Assembly (NCBI RefSeq): GCF_042675665.1
Contig: NZ_JBHTJI010000001.1
Location: 2,418,001-2,482,000 of the forward strand
Origin: Mariniflexile jejuense
GTDB lineage: Bacteria > Bacteroidota > Bacteroidia > Flavobacteriales > Flavobacteriaceae
Reading direction: 5' to 3'
DNA length: 64,000 nucleotides
Made by a program: the position numbers and the translations under genes. Shown piece by piece: positions 23,978-33,623 of this stretch. Numbering within the stretch: position 1 is the stretch's first letter; each line of letters starts with the position of its first letter. Below the pieces are notes generated by a model. That model had not been told where the DNA came from. It did no database searches and was given only the letters and a program-made list of their open reading frames with translations.

Positions 23978-26788
23978 ATGTCAACTAAACAGTTACCAAT
24001 ATTATTATTTTTATGTTTCTGCTTTATTTTAAAAGCACAAGAACACCCGCCTATACAGGTTTACACACCAAACGAGTATAGAGCAGAAAATCAAAATTGG
24101 GCTATTTCTCAATCTCATTCAAAAAATATTTATGTTGCAAATAACAAAGGTTTATTAGAATTTAATGGTGCTAAATGGCAACTTTACAACTCACCAAACC
24201 AAACAATCATTCGATCGGTTAAAGTAATTGATGGTTTAATCTATACTGGTTGTTATAGAGAATTTGGATACTGGCAAAAAAATAACTTAGGCTTATTAAA
24301 CTATACATCGTTAGCTTCAAAACTTAAAATTTCATTTTTAGAAGATGAAGAAATTTGGAATATTTTAAATGTAGATAACTTTATTTTATTTCAATCTCTC
24401 AAACGAATTTATATATACAATAAAACCGATAATTCATATTCAGTAATAAATTCAAACACTGTTATTTATAAACTATTTAAAATAAATGAAGGTGTTTATT
24501 TTCAAAAAGCAAAAGAAGGTATTTTTGAAATTGTAAATGGTGAAGCTAAACTTGTTACAAAACATCCTATTACCAAAGAAAATTTATTGGTAAACATTTA
24601 TAACCATCAAGGAAATTTGTTATTTCAAACGGAAGATAATGGTTTTTATATTTTTAAAAACAATGAACTTACAAAATGGGATATATTAGCAAATACTGTT
24701 CTGCTTCAAGATAGAATTTACAGTAGTATAAAATTAAAGGACAATAGTTTTATACTAGGTACAATTTCAAACGGTATTTTACATTTATCACCAGAAGGAA
24801 CTATTAAATATCATATTAATCAAAACAATGGTTTAAGCAATAATACGGTACTTTCAGTTTTTGAAGATGTTGATAATAACGTTTGGCTAGGTTTAGAAAA
24901 CGGTATAAATTGTATAAATATAAAATCGCCTTTTAGTATTTATAATGATGAAAAAGGTAAAATAGGCTCTGTAAATACGTCCATAGTATTTAATAATAAT
25001 TTATACATAGGCACCAATCAAGGGTTATTTTATAAAGATGTAACTACCAATAATCAATTTACATTAATACCAAAAACGCAAGGTGCAGTTTGGTGTTTAA
25101 CCACTATAAATAACACGTTATTTTGTGGTCATAATTCTGGCACGTTTATAATTAATGGCACACAAGCACAGTTAATTTCAGATATTTTAGGTACTTGGGA
25201 TATAAAACCAATTTCAAAAAACGATAATTTAATACTACAAGGAAATTATACAGGTTTAAACATTCTTGAAAATAAACAAGGAAAATGGGTTTTTAGAAAC
25301 ACAATTGAAGGTTTTAATATATCTAGTCGCTATTTTGAAATACTTGATAATAACCAGGTGTTTGTAAGTCATGAGTATAAAGGTGTTTTTAAAATAACTT
25401 TAGATGAAAATTATACAAAAGCGGTTTCGGTTACAAAAGATACTTCGGTTGTTAAAGGTTCAAAAACTAGCTTAATAAAGTATCATAACAATTTATTATA
25501 CTCACAAAAAGAAGGTATTTTTAAGTATAACACAACAGAAAATAGATTTGTAAGAGATTCTATTTTAAGCGGATTGTTTTTAAAACAACAATACACATCT
25601 GGCAAATTGGTATTTGATAAGCACACTAATAAACTTTGGTCTTTTTCCTTACAAGGTATTTCATATTTAACACCATTTAAGCTAAGTAATAGTTATAAAA
25701 TAAATAAAATTCCGTTACCAAGTTCGCTTAGAAATGATGTTTCTGGTTATGAAAATATAACATACATAAATAATAATAAGTACTTGTATGGTAATACGTT
25801 AGGTTATATAATAATAGATTTAGATAAGTTAAAATACAAATCGCATAAGGTAAATTTAAACTCCATTTCAAACGGAAATTATAAAAATGGTTTTAAAAGT
25901 GAATTTATAAATACTTCAGTAAAAGGCGATTTTAAAACTAATGAAAATAACCTAGAGTTTAATTTTAGCGTACCAGAATACGACAAATATCTAGAAGCAG
26001 AATACCAATACAAATTACAAGGAATTTATAATACATGGAGTAATTGGTCAACTCAAGCAAATGCATTATTTGAAAATTTACCCTATGGCGATTATACATT
26101 TTATGTGCAATCTAGAATAGGAAATGAAGTTTCAGAAAACATAGAAACCTATAAATTTACAATAGCTGCACCATGGTATTTAACCAAAACCATGTTTGGT
26201 ATTTATGTTATTTCTATAGCATTATTTTCATTTTTTATGCACACAGTTTACAAACGTTATTATAAAAAGCAACGCGAAAAATTACTTTATAAAACACAAC
26301 GCGAATTAGAGTTAAAAGAGTTAGAAAATAAAGAGCAACTAATGCGTTACAATAATGAAAACTTAAAGCAAGATATTGAAAATAAAAACAGAGAATTAGG
26401 AATCTCTACAATGAGTTTAATTAAGAAAAATGAATTTTTAAATAGTATTAAAGGCGAATTACTAAAAGCACAAGACCCAAAAAGTCTAAAAAGAGTAATT
26501 AAAATAATTGATAAAAATTTAAACAATACCGATGATTGGCATGCCTTTGAAGAAGCATTTAATAATGCCGACAAAGACTTTCTTAAAAAAATAAAATCAC
26601 TACATCCAGCATTAACTTCAAACGATTTAAAACTTTGCGCTTATTTACGTTTAAACTTAACATCTAAAGAAATTGCACCACTACTTAACATTTCTTCAAG
26701 AAGCGTAGAAGTAAAGCGTTATAGATTGCGTAAAAAAATGGATTTACCACATGAATCTAGCTTAACAGATTATATTTTAGAAATATAA
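23978..26788 (+). CDS. PUL sensor-regulator: propeller and Y_Y_Y sensor with LuxR-like HTH
   Basis: 936 residues. Signal peptide (LLFLCFCFILKAQ), about 14 two-component-propeller repeats (residues ~25-640; e.g. DNNVWLGLENGINCI), a Y_Y_Y triple-tyrosine domain (~650-735), one membrane helix (~738-760), a coiled coil (~765-840), and a C-terminal LuxR-like helix-turn-helix (LTSNDLKLCAYLRLNLTSKEIAPLLNISSRSVEVKRYRLRKKM). There is no histidine kinase. The sensor lies in the periplasm and the DNA-binding part in the cytoplasm, so it likely senses glucan oligosaccharides and activates the adjacent susC operon. Proteins of this layout commonly precede laminarin loci in Flavobacteriia. Confidence 0.88.
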   Translation: MSTKQLPILLFLCFCFILKAQEHPPIQVYTPNEYRAENQNWAISQSHSKNIYVANNKGLLEFNGAKWQLYNSPNQTIIRSVKVIDGLIYTGCYREFGYWQKNNLGLLNYTSLASKLKISFLEDEEIWNILNVDNFILFQSLKRIYIYNKTDNSYSVINSNTVIYKLFKINEGVYFQKAKEGIFEIVNGEAKLVTKHPITKENLLVNIYNHQGNLLFQTEDNGFYIFKNNELTKWDILANTVLLQDRIYSSIKLKDNSFILGTISNGILHLSPEGTIKYHINQNNGLSNNTVLSVFEDVDNNVWLGLENGINCINIKSPFSIYNDEKGKIGSVNTSIVFNNNLYIGTNQGLFYKDVTTNNQFTLIPKTQGAVWCLTTINNTLFCGHNSGTFIINGTQAQLISDILGTWDIKPISKNDNLILQGNYTGLNILENKQGKWVFRNTIEGFNISSRYFEILDNNQVFVSHEYKGVFKITLDENYTKAVSVTKDTSVVKGSKTSLIKYHNNLLYSQKEGIFKYNTTENRFVRDSILSGLFLKQQYTSGKLVFDKHTNKLWSFSLQGISYLTPFKLSNSYKINKIPLPSSLRNDVSGYENITYINNNKYLYGNTLGYIIIDLDKLKYKSHKVNLNSISNGNYKNGFKSEFINTSVKGDFKTNENNLEFNFSVPEYDKYLEAEYQYKLQGIYNTWSNWSTQANALFENLPYGDYTFYVQSRIGNEVSENIETYKFTIAAPWYLTKTMFGIYVISIALFSFFMHTVYKRYYKKQREKLLYKTQRELELKELENKEQLMRYNNENLKQDIENKNRELGISTMSLIKKNEFLNSIKGELLKAQDPKSLKRVIKIIDKNLNNTDDWHAFEEAFNNADKDFLKKIKSLHPALTSNDLKLCAYLRLNLTSKEIAPLLNISSRSVEVKRYRLRKKMDLPHESSLTDYILEI

Positions 26789-26830
26789 CACCACAACAGC
26801 TTTATATTTTACCTATACAACACCACAACA
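26787..26830 (+). promoter_or_regulatory. Tandem direct repeats upstream of susC
   Basis: AACACCACAACA occurs at 26787-26798 and 26819-26830, 32 bp apart (about three helical turns), each followed by a T-rich TATTTT stretch. The TTACCTATACAA 12-mer (26809-26820), also seen before the regulator gene, lies between and partly overlaps the second copy. The first copy overlaps the regulator stop codon. It is a likely binding site for the upstream regulator. Confidence 0.5.
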
Positions 26831-27019
26831 TTTGTATTTTTTACTCTTTTGGTTTACAATAGTATTCAATATCATTTTCTTATTATTTATCTTAAAAATT
26901 GAGGTTTTATTAAATTTTAGTTGATTTTTTTATGATGTATGTTTTTTGTTGCGGTTAAAAATTATAATTCATCAATCTTTAAAATTAAATTTACATAAAC
27001 TAAAATAAACTAAATTCAT

Positions 27020-30000
27020 ATGAGGCATTATCTCTTTAAACTTCTAACATTGTTTTTTATAACATATTCTGGTGCACAGAATATTAATGTTAGCGGAAAT
27101 GTTCAAGATAACTCTGGGTTTCCAATACCAGGAGTTAATGTAATTGTAAAAAATACCACTAAAGGAGCAGTTACAGATTTTGATGGTAATTTTACCATTA
27201 CAGATGTTAAAGTAGGAACAACACTAACGTTTAGCTACATTGGTTATGTAACTAAAGATGTTGTTATTTCTAACAATTCAAAACTAATTATAAAACTACA
27301 AGAAGACTTAGCAAAACTTGATGAAGTTGTAGTTATTGGGTATGGTACGCAAACTAAAAAAGAAATTACAGGTGCTGTAAGCGTTGTTTCTAGCGAAAGT
27401 ATTGAGGCTTTAAAACCAACACGTATAGAACAAGCATTACAAGGACAAGTTGCTGGTGTTAATATTACCTCGCAATCTGGTACACCTGGTGGCGGTTCTA
27501 CAATTAGTATTAGAGGTGTTTCTACCAATGGCGATAGCAGACCATTAATTTTGGTTGATGGCAATGTTATTGAAGATTTAAGTGTAGTAAACCCAAGTGA
27601 TATTGAAAGCATCAATATACTTAAAGATGCAACTGCTGGTATTTATGGTGTAAGAGCAGCTAATGGCGTTATACTTATAAAAACAAAAACAGGGCGTAAA
27701 GAAATGCCTTTAAAAGTAGAGTATAATGCATACGGCGGGTTTCAACAAACCACAAGAAAAATACCTGTTTTAAACGCTACCGAATATGGTGCCATTGTAA
27801 ACGAAGCTTATGCGGCAGGAGGTAATACACCACCGTTTACAAATTTAGCATCATTAGGTGTTGGTACAGATTGGCAAGATTTGGTTTTTGAGAATGCACC
27901 AATTACAAACCACAGCATATTATTTAGTGGTGGTGGTAAAAAATCATCTTATTCATATAGTAGTTCGTTTTTAACGCAAGATGGTATAGTTGGTGGTAGT
28001 AAATCTAACTTTACACGTTTTACAAATAACGGTAGTTATCAATTAGATATTCTTGAAAATTTAAAACTTACTTCAGGTCTTACTTTAATGCGAACAAGCA
28101 AAAGAAACCTTCCTGAAAATTCAAACTCATCCGTATTATTTAATGCCGTAAACATGGCGCCAACCTTTTCAGTATATGATGAAAATGGAGCTTATACATT
28201 AGCTGAAGGTTTAGGTGGTGAAGTTATAAATCCATTAGCACAAATTGATGATACGTTTGATAGAGGTAAAGTAATGAAATTAAGCGGAAACGCAGGTTTA
28301 TCATATAATTTCTTCGATCATTTTACTGCACAATCAAACATACAATTTAACTATTCTGAAGTTACAGCTAAAGTGTTTAATCCTATTGCTTATTTTGGTA
28401 GTGGAAAAAATAGTAACGTTGATAGAAGCAGTGTTTTTGAAGGTTTAAATTACTACAGAGATTACACGTTTGATGCCTTTGTTAAGTATGAAAATAAAAT
28501 TAACGACGTACATAATATCAATCTATTATTAGGTACTTCGGTATTTAAAACAACAGGCGAATTTACAGGTGCTACAGGTTTTGATATTATTGGTAATGAT
28601 TATGCAAATGCTAATTTAGAGCAAGCTTCAGATATTGAAAACATTAACCGATTTACTGGTAGAAACCCTACATTCGACTCTAGGTTATTATCCTATTTTA
28701 CAAGATTGCAGTATGACTACAAAGGAAAATATCTACTCTCAGCTGTTGTACGTCGTGATGGTTCAACCAAATTCGGACCAAAAAACAGGTTTGGTATTTT
28801 CCCTTCTGGTTCTATTGGATGGGTGATGTCTGATGAAGATTTTCTAAAAGATAATTCATTTATAAATTTATTAAAAGTAAGAGCTTCTTATGGTGTTTTA
28901 GGTAACGATAGAATACCAGATTATAGATATGTATCACTTTTAAATGGTGAAGGAACTTATATTTTTGATGATATTGAATACATAGGAACAGCAAGCGGTG
29001 GTATTGCAAACCCAGAAATTAGATGGGAAAAACAAAAAACATTTGATATTGGTTTAGACCTTCGTTTATTAGATAATAAAATTGATATCACTACCGATTA
29101 TTTTAAAAGAAGAACCGAAGATTTATTAGTAATTCCAGAAGTATCAGGCTTATTAGGTACTGGTGGCGCACCAGTAGTAAATGGTGGTACTGTAGAAAAT
29201 ACAGGTGTTGAATTTGCCATAGGTTACACAGAAAATTTTAGCGATAATTTCAAATTTAGCATCAAATACAATGTTACCTACTTAAAAAACGAAGTACTTT
29301 TTGTAGATACTAATACAGGTGTTTTAACAGGCGGTGGTTTTGGTATTAGCCAACCAGCACCATCAAGAATGGAAGCTGGTTTCCCTATGGGTTATTTTTA
29401 TGGTTACCAAACAGCAGGTATTTTTCAAAACCAAGATGAAATTAATGATTCTGCAGTAGGTGATATTGCTCCAGAACCTGGCGATATTAAATATGTTGAC
29501 CAAAATAAGGATGGCGTAATTACTGAAGATGATCGTGTTAATATTGGCAATCCATTACCAGATGCTACCATGGGTCTTAATATATCTATAGACTACAAAA
29601 ACTTCGATTTTAGTGCTTATGCATTTTCATCAATAGGCAATGAAATAGTTCGTAATTATGAACGTGGACAACAACTTACCAATAGAACTAACTCATACTT
29701 AGCACGTTGGACGGGTGAAGGAACAAGTAATACCTTCCCAAGAGTTTCAAATGGTGCTACACCAAACGGTTTGTTTTCAGATTTTTATGTTGAAGATGGT
29801 TCATTTGTTCGTTTACAAAATGTTCAATTAGGTTATACCTTTTCAGAAAAAGCATTTAAAAATTCAAGAATAAATAAACTTCGTATTTATGTTTCTGCTA
29901 ATAACCTATTAACATTAACAAAATACAAAGGTTATGATCCTACTGCATCAAGTGGCGCGCCGCTAGGTGGTGGTATAGACCAAGGGTTTTATCCTAGTGC

Positions 30001-30037
30001 TAAAACATATTTATTAGGAATTAACTTAAAACTTTAA
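27020..30037 (+). CDS. SusC/RagA-type TonB-dependent outer-membrane transporter
   Basis: 1005 residues. Signal peptide, then a carboxypeptidase-D-like regulatory domain (~22-100: VSGNVQDNSGFPIPGVNVIVKN), a plug domain (VVVIGYGTQTKKEITGAVS at ~108, then SIRGVSTNGDSRPLILVDG), and a 22-strand barrel ending in KTYLLGINLKL. It imports oligosaccharides through the outer membrane with TonB energy. susD follows after 9 bp. The downstream GH16 and GH3 enzymes point to beta-1,3-glucan oligosaccharides (laminarin) as cargo. The 231-bp gap upstream carries repeated motifs. Confidence 0.95.
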   Translation: MRHYLFKLLTLFFITYSGAQNINVSGNVQDNSGFPIPGVNVIVKNTTKGAVTDFDGNFTITDVKVGTTLTFSYIGYVTKDVVISNNSKLIIKLQEDLAKLDEVVVIGYGTQTKKEITGAVSVVSSESIEALKPTRIEQALQGQVAGVNITSQSGTPGGGSTISIRGVSTNGDSRPLILVDGNVIEDLSVVNPSDIESINILKDATAGIYGVRAANGVILIKTKTGRKEMPLKVEYNAYGGFQQTTRKIPVLNATEYGAIVNEAYAAGGNTPPFTNLASLGVGTDWQDLVFENAPITNHSILFSGGGKKSSYSYSSSFLTQDGIVGGSKSNFTRFTNNGSYQLDILENLKLTSGLTLMRTSKRNLPENSNSSVLFNAVNMAPTFSVYDENGAYTLAEGLGGEVINPLAQIDDTFDRGKVMKLSGNAGLSYNFFDHFTAQSNIQFNYSEVTAKVFNPIAYFGSGKNSNVDRSSVFEGLNYYRDYTFDAFVKYENKINDVHNINLLLGTSVFKTTGEFTGATGFDIIGNDYANANLEQASDIENINRFTGRNPTFDSRLLSYFTRLQYDYKGKYLLSAVVRRDGSTKFGPKNRFGIFPSGSIGWVMSDEDFLKDNSFINLLKVRASYGVLGNDRIPDYRYVSLLNGEGTYIFDDIEYIGTASGGIANPEIRWEKQKTFDIGLDLRLLDNKIDITTDYFKRRTEDLLVIPEVSGLLGTGGAPVVNGGTVENTGVEFAIGYTENFSDNFKFSIKYNVTYLKNEVLFVDTNTGVLTGGGFGISQPAPSRMEAGFPMGYFYGYQTAGIFQNQDEINDSAVGDIAPEPGDIKYVDQNKDGVITEDDRVNIGNPLPDATMGLNISIDYKNFDFSAYAFSSIGNEIVRNYERGQQLTNRTNSYLARWTGEGTSNTFPRVSNGATPNGLFSDFYVEDGSFVRLQNVQLGYTFSEKAFKNSRINKLRIYVSANNLLTLTKYKGYDPTASSGAPLGGGIDQGFYPSAKTYLLGINLKL

Positions 30038-30046
30038 TTAAGCATT

Positions 30047-31522
30047 ATGAAAAATTTTAAAACTATAAATATCCTTGTTTCATTTGCTTTTTTAGCAATA
30101 TTTTCTTGTGCCGATAGCTTTATTGATGTCGATTCACAAGATGAAAACTCAGAGGATTTTTTCAATACAGAAGAAGATTATCAAAAAGCATTAATAGCAG
30201 CTTACGATTATTTACAAGCAACCGCACAACAATTTCAAGTTGCCGAAATAGCATCCGATAACACACTTGCAGGTGGAGAAAGTGCTACCGATACACCGGG
30301 TATTCAAGAAATTGATGATATGATACACACACCAACAAATGCTCAATTACGCAACATTTGGACATGGATGTACACAGGTGTTAACAGAACAAATTACATT
30401 ATGGAATTTCAAGATAAAACAGATTTTCCTAATAAAACAAGTGTAATTGCACAAACCAGATTTTTAAGAGCTTTCTATTATTTTGAATTGGTAAAATGGT
30501 TTGGCGATGTGCCTTTGGTTGTTGACAAACGTATTCAATACGGCGAACAATTTGGTTTAGAAAGAACACCAAAAGCTCAAGTTTACGCTCAAATTGAAGA
30601 AGATTTAATTTTTGCAGCTGCCAATTTACCATATACACAAGCACAAACTGGACGCATTACAAAAGGTGCTGCCGAAGCCTTATTAGGTAAAGCATATTTG
30701 TATCAAAATAAGTTTCCAGAAGCGGCTTCAGTACTAGAAAACTTAATTACTAAAGGTCCACATGATTTGTTGCCAACAGCAACAGCGCCGTTAATGTGGG
30801 AAAACGAATATGAGAATAGTATTGAATCTGTTTTTGAAATTCAATATTCTGATGTTGATGGTGGTTCTTATGATTGTTTTCAATGTTTAGAAGGAAATTA
30901 TGCTGTTGGTTTTAATGGTGTAAGAGGTTATGTTGGACCCGTTTTCGATTTTGGTTACAGTTTTAATGTACCAACACAAGATGCTGTTGACGCTTTTGAA
31001 CCTGGCGATATTCGTTTAGCATATTCAATTTTAGATATTAAACAATGGATAATTGATAATCCTACAGCAAGTTATAATGAAGATGCTGGTTATGAACAAA
31101 CAGGGTATTTCAACAGAAAATATATAGCGCGTTTAGGCGATGCTAACCGTCCGGATGCAGCATTAACCAATCCAAATAACTATCGCGCCATTCGTTTTGC
31201 CGATGTATTATTAATGGCTGCGGAGGCTTTAAATCGTGGTAATATTAGCGATGATAGAGCAAAAATTTATTTAAATAGAGTTCGTAATAGAGCTACCCTA
31301 GGTAGTGTTTCAACTACAGGTACAAACCTTACAAACGATATTTATAAAGAGCGTCGTGTAGAGTTAGTTGGCGAAGGTCACCGTTTTTTCGATTTAGTTA
31401 GAACGGGTAGAGCAGCAGGAACAATTCCAGGTTTTCAAGCAGGTAAGCATGAGCTTTTCCCAATTCCTATTCAAGAAATTGAATTATCAGGGAATACTTG
31501 GGCACAAAACCCAGGATATTAA
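30047..31522 (+). CDS. SusD/RagB-type glycan-binding lipoprotein
   Basis: 491 residues with a lipobox ending at Cys21 (LAIFSC). The family N-terminus is DSFIDVDSQDENSEDFFNTEEDYQKALIAAYDYLQ, followed by TPR-like helices (QTRFLRAFYYFELVKWFGDVPL) and the C-terminal NRVRNRA, VGEGHRFFDLVRTGRA and ELFPIP motifs. It forms the lid of the SusC pore at the cell surface and delivers oligosaccharides. It is 9 bp after susC and 17 bp before the next lipoprotein gene. Confidence 0.95.
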   Translation: MKNFKTINILVSFAFLAIFSCADSFIDVDSQDENSEDFFNTEEDYQKALIAAYDYLQATAQQFQVAEIASDNTLAGGESATDTPGIQEIDDMIHTPTNAQLRNIWTWMYTGVNRTNYIMEFQDKTDFPNKTSVIAQTRFLRAFYYFELVKWFGDVPLVVDKRIQYGEQFGLERTPKAQVYAQIEEDLIFAAANLPYTQAQTGRITKGAAEALLGKAYLYQNKFPEAASVLENLITKGPHDLLPTATAPLMWENEYENSIESVFEIQYSDVDGGSYDCFQCLEGNYAVGFNGVRGYVGPVFDFGYSFNVPTQDAVDAFEPGDIRLAYSILDIKQWIIDNPTASYNEDAGYEQTGYFNRKYIARLGDANRPDAALTNPNNYRAIRFADVLLMAAEALNRGNISDDRAKIYLNRVRNRATLGSVSTTGTNLTNDIYKERRVELVGEGHRFFDLVRTGRAAGTIPGFQAGKHELFPIPIQEIELSGNTWAQNPGY

Positions 31523-31539
31523 AATTAAAAAACTACAAT

Positions 31540-33615
31540 ATGAAAACATTAAAATATATATTTAGGCTAAGCCTAGTTTTATTCTTCTTTATTAACTGTA
31601 CAGAAGATACTAATGATTTGAGTTTTATAGATAATGTTACAGCACCTGCAAATGTTTCAGCATTATTTCAAATAACTCAAGATAATACAGGGTTAGTAAC
31701 TATTACACCAAATGCAGAAAGCGCTGTATCTTACAATGTAACTCTTGGCGATGGTTCTGAACCAATTAAAATTAAACAAGGTTCTAGTGGCAACCATGTT
31801 TATGCAGAAGGAAGCTATACAGTTAAAATAGAAGCAGTAGGTATTACAGGTCTTAAAACCGAGGTTTCTAAAGATATTGTTGTATCATTCAAAGCACCAC
31901 AAAATTTAGTAGTTACTATTGAAAATGATGCAGCCATAACCAAGCAAGTAAATGTTGTAGCAACTGCCGATTTTGCAATGTTTTACGAAGTATATTTTGG
32001 AGAAGCGGGCAATACAGAACCTGTACTTGGTAACATAGGTGAAACCGTTAGTTACACTTACCAAGAAGCAGGAACGTACACTATTAGAATTGTAGCAAAA
32101 GGAGGCGCAATTGCAACTACAGAATACACTCAAGAATTTTTAGTAACAGCTATTTTACAGCCTATTACAAACGCAGCTACACCACCACGACGAGATGCTG
32201 CCGATGTTATTTCAATTTATAGTGATGCTTACACTAGTTTATCTGGCGTTAATTTTTACCCTAATTGGGGGCAAGCAACTACCTATACGCAAATTGCTGT
32301 AGCAGGGAACAACATCATTCAATATGGAAATTTAAATTATGAAGGGATAGATTTCAATGCAACAATAAACGCTTCTGCAATGCAATATTTACACATAGAT
32401 GTTTGGACTGCCGATTTAGCTGCTTTAGAAATTTTCCCAATAAGCGCAAGTACTGGTGAAAAATCGGTAGTTAAAAATTTAACGGCAGACGAATGGGTAA
32501 GTTTAGATATTCCATTAAGCGATTTTACTTCTCAAGGTTTATCAATGGCCGATTTATTTCAGTTTAAGTTTGTATCTCCTAGTGGTTCAGGTACTGTCTT
32601 TTTAGATAATATCTATTTCTATAAACCATCAAGTATACCAACAGTACCTATTACAAAAGCACCAATACCTACAGCACCACAAGCTAATGTTGTGTCTATA
32701 TTTAGTAATGCTTACACTAATGTGGCGTTAAGTGAAGTAAACCCAAATTGGGGGCAATCTACCACCTTATCTAGTGTTAATATACAAGGTGATGCTACTT
32801 GGTTGTTTGAAAACTTAAACTATTCAGGTTTAGTAACCAATTATGGAAGTCCAACCAATTTAACCGGGAAAACCTTTGTGCATTTTGATTATTTCACACC
32901 AGATGCTACAACACTTGGGTTAAAATTAGTTAACACATCGTTTCCTGATGGTAATGCTTCAAAAGAAGATATCGAGTTTGTTTCAAGCGTATCCTTGGGT
33001 ACATGGGTAAGTGTAGATATTCCGTTATCAAAGTTTTCAACAGATATTTCAGGAATAACTCAAATTATTTTTGAATCTTCTTCTGCAAAAGTATATATCG
33101 ATAACCTGTATTTTTATACTAATGGCGATGGTAGTGCTCCTACAGTAGCAGCAACAACACCTACATATGGTGCTAGCAGTGTAGTATCTATTTTTAGTGA
33201 TGCTTATACCAATGTTGCTTTAAGTGAGGTTAACCCAAATTGGGGGCAAACAACAACCTTAACAACTACCAATATAGGTGGTAATAATATGTGGTTTTAT
33301 CAATCACTAAATTATACGGGTATTGTAACCAGTTATGATAATCCAACCAATTTATCAGGTTTCAAATACTTACATTTCGATTATTTTACACCAGATGCTA
33401 CAACGCTTGGATTAAAATTGGTAAACACAACGTATGGCGATGGCAATCCGCTTAAAGAAGATATTGAATATGTATCAAGCATTACACGTGGAACGTGGAT
33501 AAGTGTAGATATTCCAGTTGCTAATTATACAACGGATGTTTCAGCAATTACACAATTTGTTTTTGAATCTTCTGGAGCCAAAGTATATATCGATAACATT
33601 TACTTTCATAATTAA
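31540..33615 (+). CDS. Surface glycan-binding lipoprotein with three tandem beta-sandwich modules
   Basis: 691 residues from the ATG at 31540, which gives a proper lipoprotein signal (Cys20 in LVLFFFINC). After two PKD-like domains (~25-215) come three homologous modules of about 140 residues: ISIYSDAYTSLSG..., VSIFSNAYTNVALSEVNPNWGQ... and VSIFSDAYTNVALSEVNPNWGQ.... Each ends in VFLDNIYFY or VYIDNIYFH. Modules two and three are much closer to each other than to the first. It occupies the SusE-like slot and probably binds polysaccharide at the surface. No hydrolase active site was recognised. An upstream in-frame ATG at 31498 lies inside susD and is rejected. Confidence 0.82.
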   Translation: MKTLKYIFRLSLVLFFFINCTEDTNDLSFIDNVTAPANVSALFQITQDNTGLVTITPNAESAVSYNVTLGDGSEPIKIKQGSSGNHVYAEGSYTVKIEAVGITGLKTEVSKDIVVSFKAPQNLVVTIENDAAITKQVNVVATADFAMFYEVYFGEAGNTEPVLGNIGETVSYTYQEAGTYTIRIVAKGGAIATTEYTQEFLVTAILQPITNAATPPRRDAADVISIYSDAYTSLSGVNFYPNWGQATTYTQIAVAGNNIIQYGNLNYEGIDFNATINASAMQYLHIDVWTADLAALEIFPISASTGEKSVVKNLTADEWVSLDIPLSDFTSQGLSMADLFQFKFVSPSGSGTVFLDNIYFYKPSSIPTVPITKAPIPTAPQANVVSIFSNAYTNVALSEVNPNWGQSTTLSSVNIQGDATWLFENLNYSGLVTNYGSPTNLTGKTFVHFDYFTPDATTLGLKLVNTSFPDGNASKEDIEFVSSVSLGTWVSVDIPLSKFSTDISGITQIIFESSSAKVYIDNLYFYTNGDGSAPTVAATTPTYGASSVVSIFSDAYTNVALSEVNPNWGQTTTLTTTNIGGNNMWFYQSLNYTGIVTSYDNPTNLSGFKYLHFDYFTPDATTLGLKLVNTTYGDGNPLKEDIEYVSSITRGTWISVDIPVANYTTDVSAITQFVFESSGAKVYIDNIYFHN

Positions 33616-33623
33616 AATTTAGA

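Noticed and set aside
31498..31539. Earlier in-frame start for the SusE-position lipoprotein
   Set aside because: It lies inside the susD reading frame and would hide the lipoprotein signal that begins at 31540.
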